Positions 8,551-17,354 of a stretch of 64,000 nt of DNA are shown one piece after another. Position 1 is the stretch's first letter. Each line of letters begins with the position of its first letter. Origin of the DNA: Bin80 sp026709335 (GTDB taxonomy: Bacteria; Bacteroidota; Rhodothermia; Rhodothermales; Bin80); assembly GCA_965200825.1 (NCBI GenBank), contig OZ241385.1, positions 310,001 to 374,000 of the forward strand, given 5' to 3'. A model generated the notes under the pieces. The model made no database searches, was not told the origin of the DNA, and saw nothing but the letters and a program-made list of their open reading frames with translations. The translations under genes were made by a program, and so were the position numbers.

Positions 8551-11499
8551 ATGGGACATGGAAGAACGACGGAGGAATCATTTAATGGGGCGCTGGGCCG
8601 TGCTCTGCGTCAGGCCCGTGCCCACTGGCTCACCTCTCCGGAATCTATCCGGGTGGAGGAGACCAACCTGCTACATGCACAATTAGGTGCCAAACCTGAT
8701 CTTTTGATTCACGATGGCAAATTCCCTCCGGTCATTCTGGAATGCTCTTTTGAGGCTGCAGATGCAGATATCGATGCCATCAAGCGCCTAGGTGTGCAGG
8801 TCCGGCAGGGGGGATACCTGGTTCATACCACCATTGCTCTTCATATTCCGGAACGCTTCCGGAAAGAACAGGGGTTTACCATTGCAGACACACTGCTTGG
8901 CGGGGCGCCTCTCCGGTATGCAGTCCACCAGCTGCTCGACCGTCACCGGCAAACCTCTCTTGCGAACCTTTATCGGCGTCGCTGGCCCGGGCAGGGATTT
9001 ATTGAAGGAACCATCTTTGACCTTGCCGCACTGCTGCCCGCGATTGGGCTGCCCCAAGAGCAGATGGAAGACATTGCAGAGCAGGTCGCTCAATTGATTG
9101 AGGAGGCCTCCGCCGGACTGGAGATCGCGCTATCTACCAACCAGCAACAGGTCATTGCCCGGCACCTGCACCAGCGTTCTCCGCTGAAAGGGCTTCGGAC
9201 CATGATGGTACTGTGGCTCAATGCGCTGCTGACCCAGCAGCGTCTGGCCAAACAGGGTACGGATCAGATCCCTCATCTGGATTTTACCAGTGATGTCCTG
9301 CCGGATGTACGAGCGCAGATGCATACCTGGCAAGCGATCAACCAGATCAATTGGAATTCGGTGTTTGAGCCTGCCATTGAAACCTTTCGACTGGCGGCCA
9401 GCTTCCATCCGGCAGAAACCTCCCGAATGCTATCCAAGCTCATTGAGGCCATCCTACAGATTGAGACCGCGCAGCTGGGGTTGCATATCAGCGTGGGCGC
9501 AGAGCTTTTTCCGAAACTAAGCGAAGATCGTAAACAGGCGGCGGCCTTTTATACTCAACCTGCTACGGCAGAGCTGCTGGCAAATCTGACGATTGTTTCT
9601 TCAATGCTCCCACCTGCGCAGTGGAGGGATCCACATCTGTTCAGCATGCGCCATCTGAGCGATCTGGCATGTGGGACCGGCACCCTCCTTCGTGCCGGAT
9701 ACAGCCGCATAGCTGCACTACATGAACAGGCGGGCGGAGATCTTGCAAGCCTGCGTACGCTCCATGCAGAGGCCATGGAAGATGGCTTGATCGGAACCGA
9801 TGTCAGCCCGATTGCCGCTCACCTGACGACTTCTTCGCTGGCTGCGCTGGGTCATGGAGACCCCTATGGTGAGACACAAATCGGATGGGTTGCGGTCGGA
9901 GGAAAGAAAGGGCAGATCGGATCACTGGAATACTTTGCCACTCAAAAGATTGTAGATCTGTTCCATGTAGAAAGCGGGACCTCCACGGGGAACGGGAATG
10001 GAACCTCTGTAACGGTTTCAGATGGATCCATGGACTGGATTTTGATGAATCCCCCTTATTCCAGAACTCGCGGGGGACAGCGGGTCTTTGATATTGCAGG
10101 TCTGTCCGATCAGGATCGGGTTGCCTGTCAGAGACGATGGAGGGACTTAGTGCAGCGCGAGCCGGTGAACAATCAGGCGGGGCTGGCCGCCTCTTTTCTT
10201 GCGCTTGCGCGTCTGAAGTGCAAGCCGGGCGGGCGCATCGGCTTTGTGCTCCCGCTCTCGGCTGCGTTTGCAGAATCCTGGGCGGTCACGCGCCAAATGA
10301 TTGAGCGGGACTTTGAGGACATTTTGGTTCTGGTTGTGGCCAGTGGGCAGGCGCTGGGGAAACGCGCGTTATCGGCGGACACCCAGATGGAAGAGATGCT
10401 ACTGGTCGCCACCCGGCGTGTCTTCAATGGCTCTCCCCCTTCTGAAAACCGAATTCATTGCATTACACTACGGGAGCCGGTCCTGCGGGTCGGGGAGGCC
10501 GGTGAAGTGGCCAGAGCCATTCAGAGCGCGGTCGGGCAGATTCAGCGTTCAACGTTGAGCCGTCCGGTTCGCATTGGCGGAGATGAGATTGGGCAGGTCT
10601 GTGAGTTTATCACCCGGCTCAACGGGGTTCCATGGAACCCGTTGGGGGTCCTGCATGCAGATCTGGCGCTAGCGGCCAATACTCTTCTGGAGGGGAGATT
10701 GCTCTTCAACGGCCATACAGTTCCTCTGGGAACAGAAATGTGTACGCTCAGCGAGCTATTTACTGTTGGTCCCACTCATCACTTAATCGGTCATTTACCG
10801 GGGGCAAATCAAATTGGTGCTTTTGAGTTCAATCCGGTGTTTGATCCTCGTGTAGATGCGCTGGGGCCGGATCGGTCCCTGTGGAAAGCGGATAGCAAAA
10901 CACAAACGCAACTGCGCGTATCGCTCACGCACAAGGGATCTGCGCCGGCAGGTGTTGGATCTGACCAGGACCGGGAAGTCATGCGACAATTCCGAAGCAC
11001 CTTATTCTATGCACGAAACATGCGCTGGACCTCTCAGGCGCTCCTGACAGCCGTGTCCAATTACCCCGGAATGGGTGGGCGGGCATGGACCTCGTTGCAA
11101 CATGCGGATGAGCGGGTCTGCAAGAGTTTTGCATTGTGGGCCAACTCAACGCTCGGATTTTTGGTTCACTGGACCCAAGGGCAGCGAACCCAGAGCGGAC
11201 GTGCAACCACTCAAATCAAGGCGCTAGCCAAGATTCCCTGCCCCAGACTGGATCAACTCCCTCAAAACCGGCTTGATCAGGCCGCACAAAAGTTTGATGA
11301 ACTTGCTCCGATGCCACTGCTTCCTGCATGCCAGGCTCACATAGATGAGGTGCGGAAGAAGATTGACAAGGCAGTGTTGGAGCTACTTGGACTGACAGAC
11401 GCTAAAACCTCCGAGACGATCCATACGCTCCGATGGCTCTGGTGCAATGAACCATCCGTTCACGGACAAAATCGACAAGCTCTCGCCCTGTTGAAATAA
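8551..11499 (+). CDS. Large adenine-specific DNA methyltransferase with N-terminal nuclease-like domain
   Basis: 982 residues. The methyltransferase core is clear: a FYTQP entry motif (333-337), the SAM-binding DLACGTGTLL (371-380) and the N6-adenine catalytic NPPY (500-503). The C-terminal 350 residues resemble a target-recognition region. The first about 110 residues (AKPDLLI...PPVILECSFE) recall a PD-(D/E)xK nuclease core, D50 and E64, but the usual lysine is replaced by serine at 66, so nuclease activity is doubtful. The layout is like single-chain type IIG or N-6 methylase-type defence enzymes. No partner R, S or BREX gene lies nearby. The gene is more GC-rich (many ctg/cgg/ggc codons) than its neighbours, which suggests horizontal gain. 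Confidence 0.8.
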   Translation: MGHGRTTEESFNGALGRALRQARAHWLTSPESIRVEETNLLHAQLGAKPDLLIHDGKFPPVILECSFEAADADIDAIKRLGVQVRQGGYLVHTTIALHIPERFRKEQGFTIADTLLGGAPLRYAVHQLLDRHRQTSLANLYRRRWPGQGFIEGTIFDLAALLPAIGLPQEQMEDIAEQVAQLIEEASAGLEIALSTNQQQVIARHLHQRSPLKGLRTMMVLWLNALLTQQRLAKQGTDQIPHLDFTSDVLPDVRAQMHTWQAINQINWNSVFEPAIETFRLAASFHPAETSRMLSKLIEAILQIETAQLGLHISVGAELFPKLSEDRKQAAAFYTQPATAELLANLTIVSSMLPPAQWRDPHLFSMRHLSDLACGTGTLLRAGYSRIAALHEQAGGDLASLRTLHAEAMEDGLIGTDVSPIAAHLTTSSLAALGHGDPYGETQIGWVAVGGKKGQIGSLEYFATQKIVDLFHVESGTSTGNGNGTSVTVSDGSMDWILMNPPYSRTRGGQRVFDIAGLSDQDRVACQRRWRDLVQREPVNNQAGLAASFLALARLKCKPGGRIGFVLPLSAAFAESWAVTRQMIERDFEDILVLVVASGQALGKRALSADTQMEEMLLVATRRVFNGSPPSENRIHCITLREPVLRVGEAGEVARAIQSAVGQIQRSTLSRPVRIGGDEIGQVCEFITRLNGVPWNPLGVLHADLALAANTLLEGRLLFNGHTVPLGTEMCTLSELFTVGPTHHLIGHLPGANQIGAFEFNPVFDPRVDALGPDRSLWKADSKTQTQLRVSLTHKGSAPAGVGSDQDREVMRQFRSTLFYARNMRWTSQALLTAVSNYPGMGGRAWTSLQHADERVCKSFALWANSTLGFLVHWTQGQRTQSGRATTQIKALAKIPCPRLDQLPQNRLDQAAQKFDELAPMPLLPACQAHIDEVRKKIDKAVLELLGLTDAKTSETIHTLRWLWCNEPSVHGQNRQALALLK

Positions 11500-11544
11500 A
11501 GAACGTTAGATGATCCAAGAATGCATCTCTCTCAAAGTATTGAA

Positions 11545-12832
11545 GGTTCTGTAGAGTTTTGTATGAAATGATTAAATTCGAGCTGAATCAAATATAGCAA
11601 CTTCATGACAAAGGAATTTATGAATGCAGTGATGCGGGACTCGTTAGGACTTGACTCCGAGTGGCAGGTTGACGAGGTCACCTTTGCCCCGAAGGAGTGA
11701 CGAATTGATGTGTATCTTTCGCATTCGGGACAGAATCTGATCTGTCCCGAGACAGGAGAACCCGGAGTATTTTATGACCGTCGCAGGGAGCGCGTATGGC
11801 GTCACTTGGACTGGTTTCAGAGCGTTTGTTATATCCATTGCAGGCTTCCCCGCGTGAAGTCTTCTGCGGGGATCAAAACGATGGAGATTCCCTGGACGGA
11901 TCCATCGAGTCCTGCGACGCATTCGTTTGAGAGCTGGGCGATAGAGGTTTTGCAGGTGAACAAGAATCAGACCAAAACGGCCGGGTTGATCCGCTGCTCA
12001 TTTGATCAGGTTCATGCGTTCATGCACCGGGGGGTTGAGCGCGGAATGAAGCGAAGGAAGCGGGAAACAGTCGCTCATGTGAGCATGGACGAGAAAGCCC
12101 TCCGGCGCGGGCATGTCTATGCGACGATCGTCTGTGATTCGACCCGTGGTGTTGTGCTTGATGTCGGGGAAGGACGGACGAAAAAAGGCGCGATCGCACT
12201 ATTAGAGCGCATTTTTGAGGACATAAAAGAGAAAGTAGAGACGGTCTCCATCGATATGTGGAAGGCCTTCATTGGGGCGGTCCGAACGGTCTTTCCCGAA
12301 GCGGCCCTGATCCATGACCGGTTTCATTTGATCCAGTATCTCAATACAGCTCTGAACAAGGTTCGCCAGCGTGAAGTGAAACCCCATCCGGAAGAATTGA
12401 AAGGGAGCCGGTTTGCGCTGTTGAAGAACGAGAAGAATCGCACCAAAACGCAGGAAGAGATCTTCAAGGTCATCCAGGAAGCCAACCTGGAAGTCAGTGT
12501 TGCCTGGCGATTGCGAGAAGACTTTAAAGCTCTCTTTAACAACACCTCTTTTGCCGAAGCAAAGAAAGATTTTGATCTCTGGATCAAAAGCGTGGAAACC
12601 GCAGGGGTGAAAGAAGTCATCAAGATTGCAGAGATGTTCAGAGAACATGATGAGGGAGTCTGTAACGCGCTTTGCCATCCACAATCCAATGCGATCGCTG
12701 AACGTATGAATGGGAAAATTCAAGAGATCAAAACCATCGGAAGAGGATACAGAAGGTTTGAAAACTTCAGAGTCGCAATTCTCTTTTTCTGCGGAGATTT
12801 AGCGCTTTATCCACAACAATCGTAGTAGTACC
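11545..12832 (+). mobile_element. ISL3-family-like insertion sequence, copy 1 (decayed)
   Basis: 1288 bp, the same length as copy 2 at 44893-46180. It is flanked by a perfect 8-bp target duplication GTATTGAA (11537-11544 and 12833-12840), as expected for ISL3. The left end starts GGTTCTGTAGAGTTTTGTA. The right end read inward starts GGTACTACTACGATTG and has lost most of the match seen in copy 2. The transposase carries a nonsense codon. It inserted 45 bp after the methyltransferase stop codon, harming no gene. Probably immobile by itself. Confidence 0.9.
11605..12825 (+). pseudogene. ISL3-type transposase, interrupted by a nonsense codon
   Basis: A 407-codon frame homologous to the intact transposase at 44897-46120. 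Codon 32 is TGA (11698-11700) where the other copy has CGA, a single C-to-T change, so only 31 residues are read before the stop. Downstream the frame is open to 12825 and could in theory restart at GTG 11710. The DDE residues remain (VSMDEKALR, SIDMWKAF, AIAERMNGK). About 20 amino-acid differences from copy 2 and a divergent C-terminal tail show that this copy is old. Confidence 0.9.
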
Positions 12833-12928
12833 GTATTGAAATATTACAGCAGAGAGAAATATTCTTGAGAGTGTGATAGAATTTTTCTACATGAGGGTTG
12901 AAATGTGGGGGTATGATGAACAACTCAT

Positions 12929-14779
12929 TCAATTGCCAAGGTAATGGAGTAGGCGCTGTGCAGTCACGTCTCCGGTTAATTTATAGAGATAGATGCCTTT
13001 ACTGAGTCCTTTTGCCTGCAATTCAGCAATGTATAAACCAATTTGATGATGGGAATTTGCGAGAGTGCGAATGTGTTGACCAAGCGGATTGAACAATTCA
13101 AGAACGACATGTCCTGGTTTGCCAATTCTGTAATCTATGGTTGTTGAAGTTGTAAAAGGGTTAGGATAATTTCCTAGAAGGTCTGTCTCACCATATTCAG
13201 GAAGTTCTTCTGTATCGGTGGGAGATCTCAATCGAAAATGTAGCCAGTTAACATTCGGCGTACCATTATGAAAATGAAGTTTCATAATTTGGGTTCCCTC
13301 TTCCAGTTCAATTCCGTTCTCGGTAATGATCCGGGCGGTTTGAAAATTAGGCGTTCGGCTAGAGTACAGAATCATGCCAGTTTTATCTACGCCATCAAAT
13401 TCAAGGGAAAAAGAGATCTGGCTTGCTCGGCTTGCCAATCTCACCTGTAGATCATAAATGCCCCCCTGATCTACGTGTACTGTGTAAGCAACCCATTCCC
13501 GTCGGGAGGTTGCCCCAACATGGTATCCAATCCCATCTGTTGTCGGATATACGTCCACTCCCTCATCAAGCCGAATTCCTCGGCCATCATTTGTGGATGA
13601 AAGATCTCGGTAGGCAACCCCTGGCCCGCCCAAGTCAAAATATTCTGCCTCTATTCGTTCACTGATAGGGTGAGGGCGCATTAGATAGGGGGCATTCTGA
13701 GCACAGGAATTTCCGACAGTAATCGATCTGGTAGCTGAGTAAGTACTCCAGCCACCGTTATCAACAGTTCGGGCACGCACTGAATAACAGCCTTCTGCAA
13801 CATTTTCAGTAGACCAGCTCCACTGATCTAATCCAGATCGAATTGTTTCCATTAAACCATCACCTTGATAGAGTTCTACTCTTAGTATTCGGCCATCGGA
13901 GTCAGTTGCGGTACCTGAAAAAGTAACTGCTCCTCCTACTTCGACATTGGTTGGTGTTTCAAGCGTTATCTGAGGAGTATCCACATAGCGATAAACGCGT
14001 ACATAGTCAACTAGCATTTGTTGTGGGAAGATACTGTTATCAATACCTTGGGCTCCTCCCCATGATCCCCCGATCGCAATATTCAGAATTAAGTGAAAAG
14101 CTCTGTCAAATGGCCAGCCTTGCCAATTATTGAGGGATTTCGTATAAGTCCAGTAGGAGTTTTCATTTACTGAAAACGTCAATTTGTTTGGAGTCCATTC
14201 GAGGGCATAAACGTGTAGTGCACTGGATACATCTGAAATGATGGTTTTACCGCCTTTTTGTGTGTTGCTGAGGTGATTGAATGAATCCGTATGAATTGTG
14301 GCATGAATATGTCCAGGGTTGTGGCCCACATGCTCCATAATATCAATTTCTCCTGTATCAGGCCATCCCCCGTTCCCATACGAACTGTTTGTAGGAAGCA
14401 TCCAGATTGCTGGCCAAGTGCCTCTACCAGAAGGGAGTTGAGCACGGATTTCTATACGGCCGTACGTCCAATCGCCTTTTGATTTTGAGATCAACCTGGC
14501 CGATGTATAGTCACGGCCTCCCCAAGATTCTTTTCTGGCTTCAATCACAAGATGGTTCCCATCAACTCTCGCATTCTCCTCACGCTTCTCGGTATAATAT
14601 TGACTTTCAGAATTTCCCCATCCATTTCCACCAACGTCATAGGACCAAAGTGTAGAATCAGGAAGGCCTGTATAGTCAAATTCGTCACTCCAGGCCAACT
14701 CCCATGATGATTGTGCATACAGGTTAGTTTTTATGAGAAAACATAAGCAGAATATCAGAGAATAGGCAATACGTATCAT
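12929..14779 (-). CDS. Secreted GH16 beta-1,3-glucanase (laminarinase) with CBM6 and T9SS signal
   Basis: 616 residues from ATG 14779, which starts directly at a signal peptide (MIRIAYSLIFCLCFL...YAQ); an earlier in-frame ATG at 14872 would bury it. GH16 catalytic domain about 28-266 with GEIDIMEH (143-150), nucleophile E144 and acid/base E149. An Ig-like domain follows (270-355), then a CBM6-type carbohydrate-binding module (375-517, RIEAEYFDLGG...REWVAYTVHV), then a type IX sorting domain (533-616, GNYPNPF...GIYLYKL). It likely cuts laminarin or related beta-1,3-glucan outside the cell. It lies just downstream of, but apart from, the TonB/T9SS operon. Confidence 0.9.
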   Translation of the reverse strand: MIRIAYSLIFCLCFLIKTNLYAQSSWELAWSDEFDYTGLPDSTLWSYDVGGNGWGNSESQYYTEKREENARVDGNHLVIEARKESWGGRDYTSARLISKSKGDWTYGRIEIRAQLPSGRGTWPAIWMLPTNSSYGNGGWPDTGEIDIMEHVGHNPGHIHATIHTDSFNHLSNTQKGGKTIISDVSSALHVYALEWTPNKLTFSVNENSYWTYTKSLNNWQGWPFDRAFHLILNIAIGGSWGGAQGIDNSIFPQQMLVDYVRVYRYVDTPQITLETPTNVEVGGAVTFSGTATDSDGRILRVELYQGDGLMETIRSGLDQWSWSTENVAEGCYSVRARTVDNGGWSTYSATRSITVGNSCAQNAPYLMRPHPISERIEAEYFDLGGPGVAYRDLSSTNDGRGIRLDEGVDVYPTTDGIGYHVGATSRREWVAYTVHVDQGGIYDLQVRLASRASQISFSLEFDGVDKTGMILYSSRTPNFQTARIITENGIELEEGTQIMKLHFHNGTPNVNWLHFRLRSPTDTEELPEYGETDLLGNYPNPFTTSTTIDYRIGKPGHVVLELFNPLGQHIRTLANSHHQIGLYIAELQAKGLSKGIYLYKLTGDVTAQRLLHYLGN

Positions 14780-15058
14780 ATGATGAGGTTTGTGATTTGA
14801 ATTTAAAAAGTGTGAGAACTGTAGCAATGTTCTGTTAAGAAATTGAATTATGTGTGCGTAGAAAATATTCATTTGAAATTTTGTTCAGCGCCTGCCCGTA
14901 AGCAGAATATGCAATCCAAGTTATATGGTTTTTATTACATCAACCGCGTCAAGATGCTGGTAATAACTGAACTCTGGTTTTCATATTCGTTGTGCTAGAT
15001 CTATGTTAGGCGGAAATTACATCCACGAGAACTAAAATGAAGGGGATGCTCGAGAAAA

Positions 15059-16363
15059 TCAGTCAAGCATAATTTGGCGAAAGAGAGTAGTATCAATATG
15101 AATGGATGCGACTGAACGAAGCGCATCCAGCAGGGTGGTATCAGGTCTCAATTGTCGCATAGAGTTGGCTAGATATGTTCTTGTAGAACTCGTGACATCC
15201 TCTTGGACAATTTTGTCGTTTTCAAGGCCCAGATTCATCCCTGTCAATGCAAAAGCTTCGTTGCGAATGGCGCGTCCAATAGATGCGGCCGGATTTGATA
15301 TTGCCTCGGAAAAAGGAAGTACTGGGAACCAGAAAAAATAATCTTCGGCAGTGAAGGCTTGGATGGTTCCATTCATCCGAAAGGTTGCAAGCGGAGTTTC
15401 GGGGATCAAGGGTAGAGGGGAGGTATCGGACGAATGATCTAAGGCAAGAGAAGTGTTAGTCAGACGTTTGAGTGCTACGCTAAGTGACCGAACTCCTTCG
15501 GGGATGACCTGAACATCTCGACCTTCCATGAATGTGCGTACAAAACGATCTCCCTCCAATCGCCTTCTACGGATACGGAGCAGGCCTGAAATTCCAGATT
15601 TTCTGGTTTGATACTCCGATTCCGTGATGATTGGAGATTCGATGCGATCTTCAACTTTGATGATATGCCATCCTTGCCTGCTCCGCACGGGATCCGAATA
15701 ACTTCCTGTCGACAGTGCAAAGGCTACGTCGGCAAAGGCATCATCAACCTGAAAATATCGAATTTCACCAAGCCATCCTGCTGTTGAATCGAACGTTGCA
15801 GTTTGGAATGAACGCTGTGCCTCGTCAAGGAATGAGTGCCCGGATTTTAATCGCTCATGAGCTTTCCGAACTTCGGACTCGGCGCGATAAAAGAGATGAC
15901 GGACGACAATCGGTTGTTTGTATCGCGCGAAAGCTTGGCGAATCTCTACATCATTTAGTGGAGGTAGTTTTTCAACAAATTCAAGTTCGTAATAGCGTCC
16001 ACCTATGGCTTGTCTAAGAGCCAGTTCTCTATGCCTAATGAGTGAAGAGTCCATGTCCAGGTTGCGACGTAGAGCTTCCTCATACCAGAGATGTTCTTCA
16101 ATTAACAGATTAAGCTGGGTATAACGGGCTTTCGGAGTATCATTTTGACCGGTCTGAATCAGCGTTTGTACGTAAGAACGTTCAAATGCTCCAACCGTAA
16201 TCGTATACCCGTTGACGGAAGCCAGTTTTTGATCCTGCTCGTTCAGATACCCCGAGCACCCGATGAACACGAACAGGACTAGGCAGGTGCCCCAAGATTT
16301 AGAAATAGACCCGAAAATCGACCACCTGCGTTTGTCCAAGAAGTTCAAATGGTGTGTACGCAT
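15059..16363 (-). CDS. Parvulin-type peptidylprolyl isomerase lipoprotein
   Basis: About 434 residues from ATG 16363. The N-terminus has a basic stretch, a hydrophobic core and a lipobox (FVFIGCSG), so it is probably lipid-anchored in the envelope. Residues following YKQPIVVRHLFYRAE through GWHIIKVEDRIE form a PpiC/SurA-like parvulin domain (GWLGEIRYFQVDDAFADVAFAL, YSDPVRSRQGWHIIKV); a helical SurA-N-like part precedes it. It presumably helps fold outer-membrane or T9SS proteins. The start lies 64 bp inside the preceding PorV-like gene, so coupling is likely; a more upstream start would overlap further. Last gene of the operon beginning at 26066. Confidence 0.8.
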   Translation of the reverse strand: MRTHHLNFLDKRRWSIFGSISKSWGTCLVLFVFIGCSGYLNEQDQKLASVNGYTITVGAFERSYVQTLIQTGQNDTPKARYTQLNLLIEEHLWYEEALRRNLDMDSSLIRHRELALRQAIGGRYYELEFVEKLPPLNDVEIRQAFARYKQPIVVRHLFYRAESEVRKAHERLKSGHSFLDEAQRSFQTATFDSTAGWLGEIRYFQVDDAFADVAFALSTGSYSDPVRSRQGWHIIKVEDRIESPIITESEYQTRKSGISGLLRIRRRRLEGDRFVRTFMEGRDVQVIPEGVRSLSVALKRLTNTSLALDHSSDTSPLPLIPETPLATFRMNGTIQAFTAEDYFFWFPVLPFSEAISNPAASIGRAIRNEAFALTGMNLGLENDKIVQEDVTSSTRTYLANSMRQLRPDTTLLDALRSVASIHIDTTLFRQIMLD

Positions 16364-17354
16364 AATCAAATCCCAGCCGGACGCCGAAAGCACGCACATC
16401 GATCCCTGTTCCAAATGTGAGATGACTGTCTACATTGTCTATGAAAAGATCCTTGTATCCTCCACGAAGGTCAAAATTGAAAGTCCTGTTGTGAATTCGT
16501 AATTGAGCTCCTGCATCACTGTTAAGGCTGTTGTCGTTACTCTGTTGGATGTCAGCCAGAGCGGAAAGTTCAATCATACCTGCCTGTATAATAGGCATGG
16601 CGAGGCCAAACTTGAATGAAAGTGGCAGGTCCCATGAATCCATTTCAATGCGGGCAGGGATGTTGGGATTGTTTCCAGTGGTGGTCTCGTCAATATCCAC
16701 GAAGACAATGCTGTTAACGCCAGTCATTTGCATTTTGCCACCAAAATTCTGGATCGATGCAGCCAGAATCAATCCACGCAGGTATTCGGATTTAAGAATA
16801 AATCCAAAGTCAAATCCAATGGTGCTGGCAGTCATATCCCTAATCTGTTGACGCACATATTTGGCAGTGCCCCCAAAATAAAATGACTCAGTCAGAGGTT
16901 GTGCATAGCTGAGGCCCAGGCTGAAATCACTCGCACGGAAGGTTTCGCCCGTTCCCTCGGGGAAAGCAACTGTACGAACAAGCATGTCACCGTAGTTTAC
17001 TGAGGCCACGCTAAGGCCTAAAACACGGTCACCAAAAACAGGAACTACAACAGCGGCCGCGTTATATTCAATATCTGCGAACCAGCGGGAATGCGATAAA
17101 AATATCCCACCAGCTGAATTATTTCCGTAAGAGCGGGCGGCACCAGCCGGGTTCCAAAAAAGTGCATCTGCACCAGTTGCAACAGCGGTATATGCATGAC
17201 CCAGTGCTTGCCCGCGTGCGCCGGTCCCGATTGTCAGGAAGCTAGCCGCTGTTGTTCCTGCGCGGCTTTGTGCAAACGCAATCTCGGGGCCTGCATTGAT
17301 CATCATCAACAGCAGAACGAACAGATAGATTGTTGTACGCACTGACTGCCTCAT
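16299..17354 (-). CDS. PorV/PorQ-family outer-membrane protein
   Basis: 351 residues with a signal peptide (ending AFAQS, about residue 30), then the family pattern AASFLTIGTGARGQALGHAYTAVATGADALFWNPAGAAR and alternating beta-strand sequence to a terminal aromatic (DFRVYF), typical of a FadL-like barrel. PorV acts in type IX secretion as a shuttle for cargo at the outer membrane. The start ATG overlaps the stop of the giant T9SS gene by 4 bp (ATGA). Its place right after a T9SS cargo gene suggests a dedicated partner rather than the central PorV, but that is inference. Confidence 0.85.
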   Translation of the reverse strand: MRQSVRTTIYLFVLLLMMINAGPEIAFAQSRAGTTAASFLTIGTGARGQALGHAYTAVATGADALFWNPAGAARSYGNNSAGGIFLSHSRWFADIEYNAAAVVVPVFGDRVLGLSVASVNYGDMLVRTVAFPEGTGETFRASDFSLGLSYAQPLTESFYFGGTAKYVRQQIRDMTASTIGFDFGFILKSEYLRGLILAASIQNFGGKMQMTGVNSIVFVDIDETTTGNNPNIPARIEMDSWDLPLSFKFGLAMPIIQAGMIELSALADIQQSNDNSLNSDAGAQLRIHNRTFNFDLRGGYKDLFIDNVDSHLTFGTGIDVRAFGVRLGFDYAYTPFELLGQTQVVDFRVYF

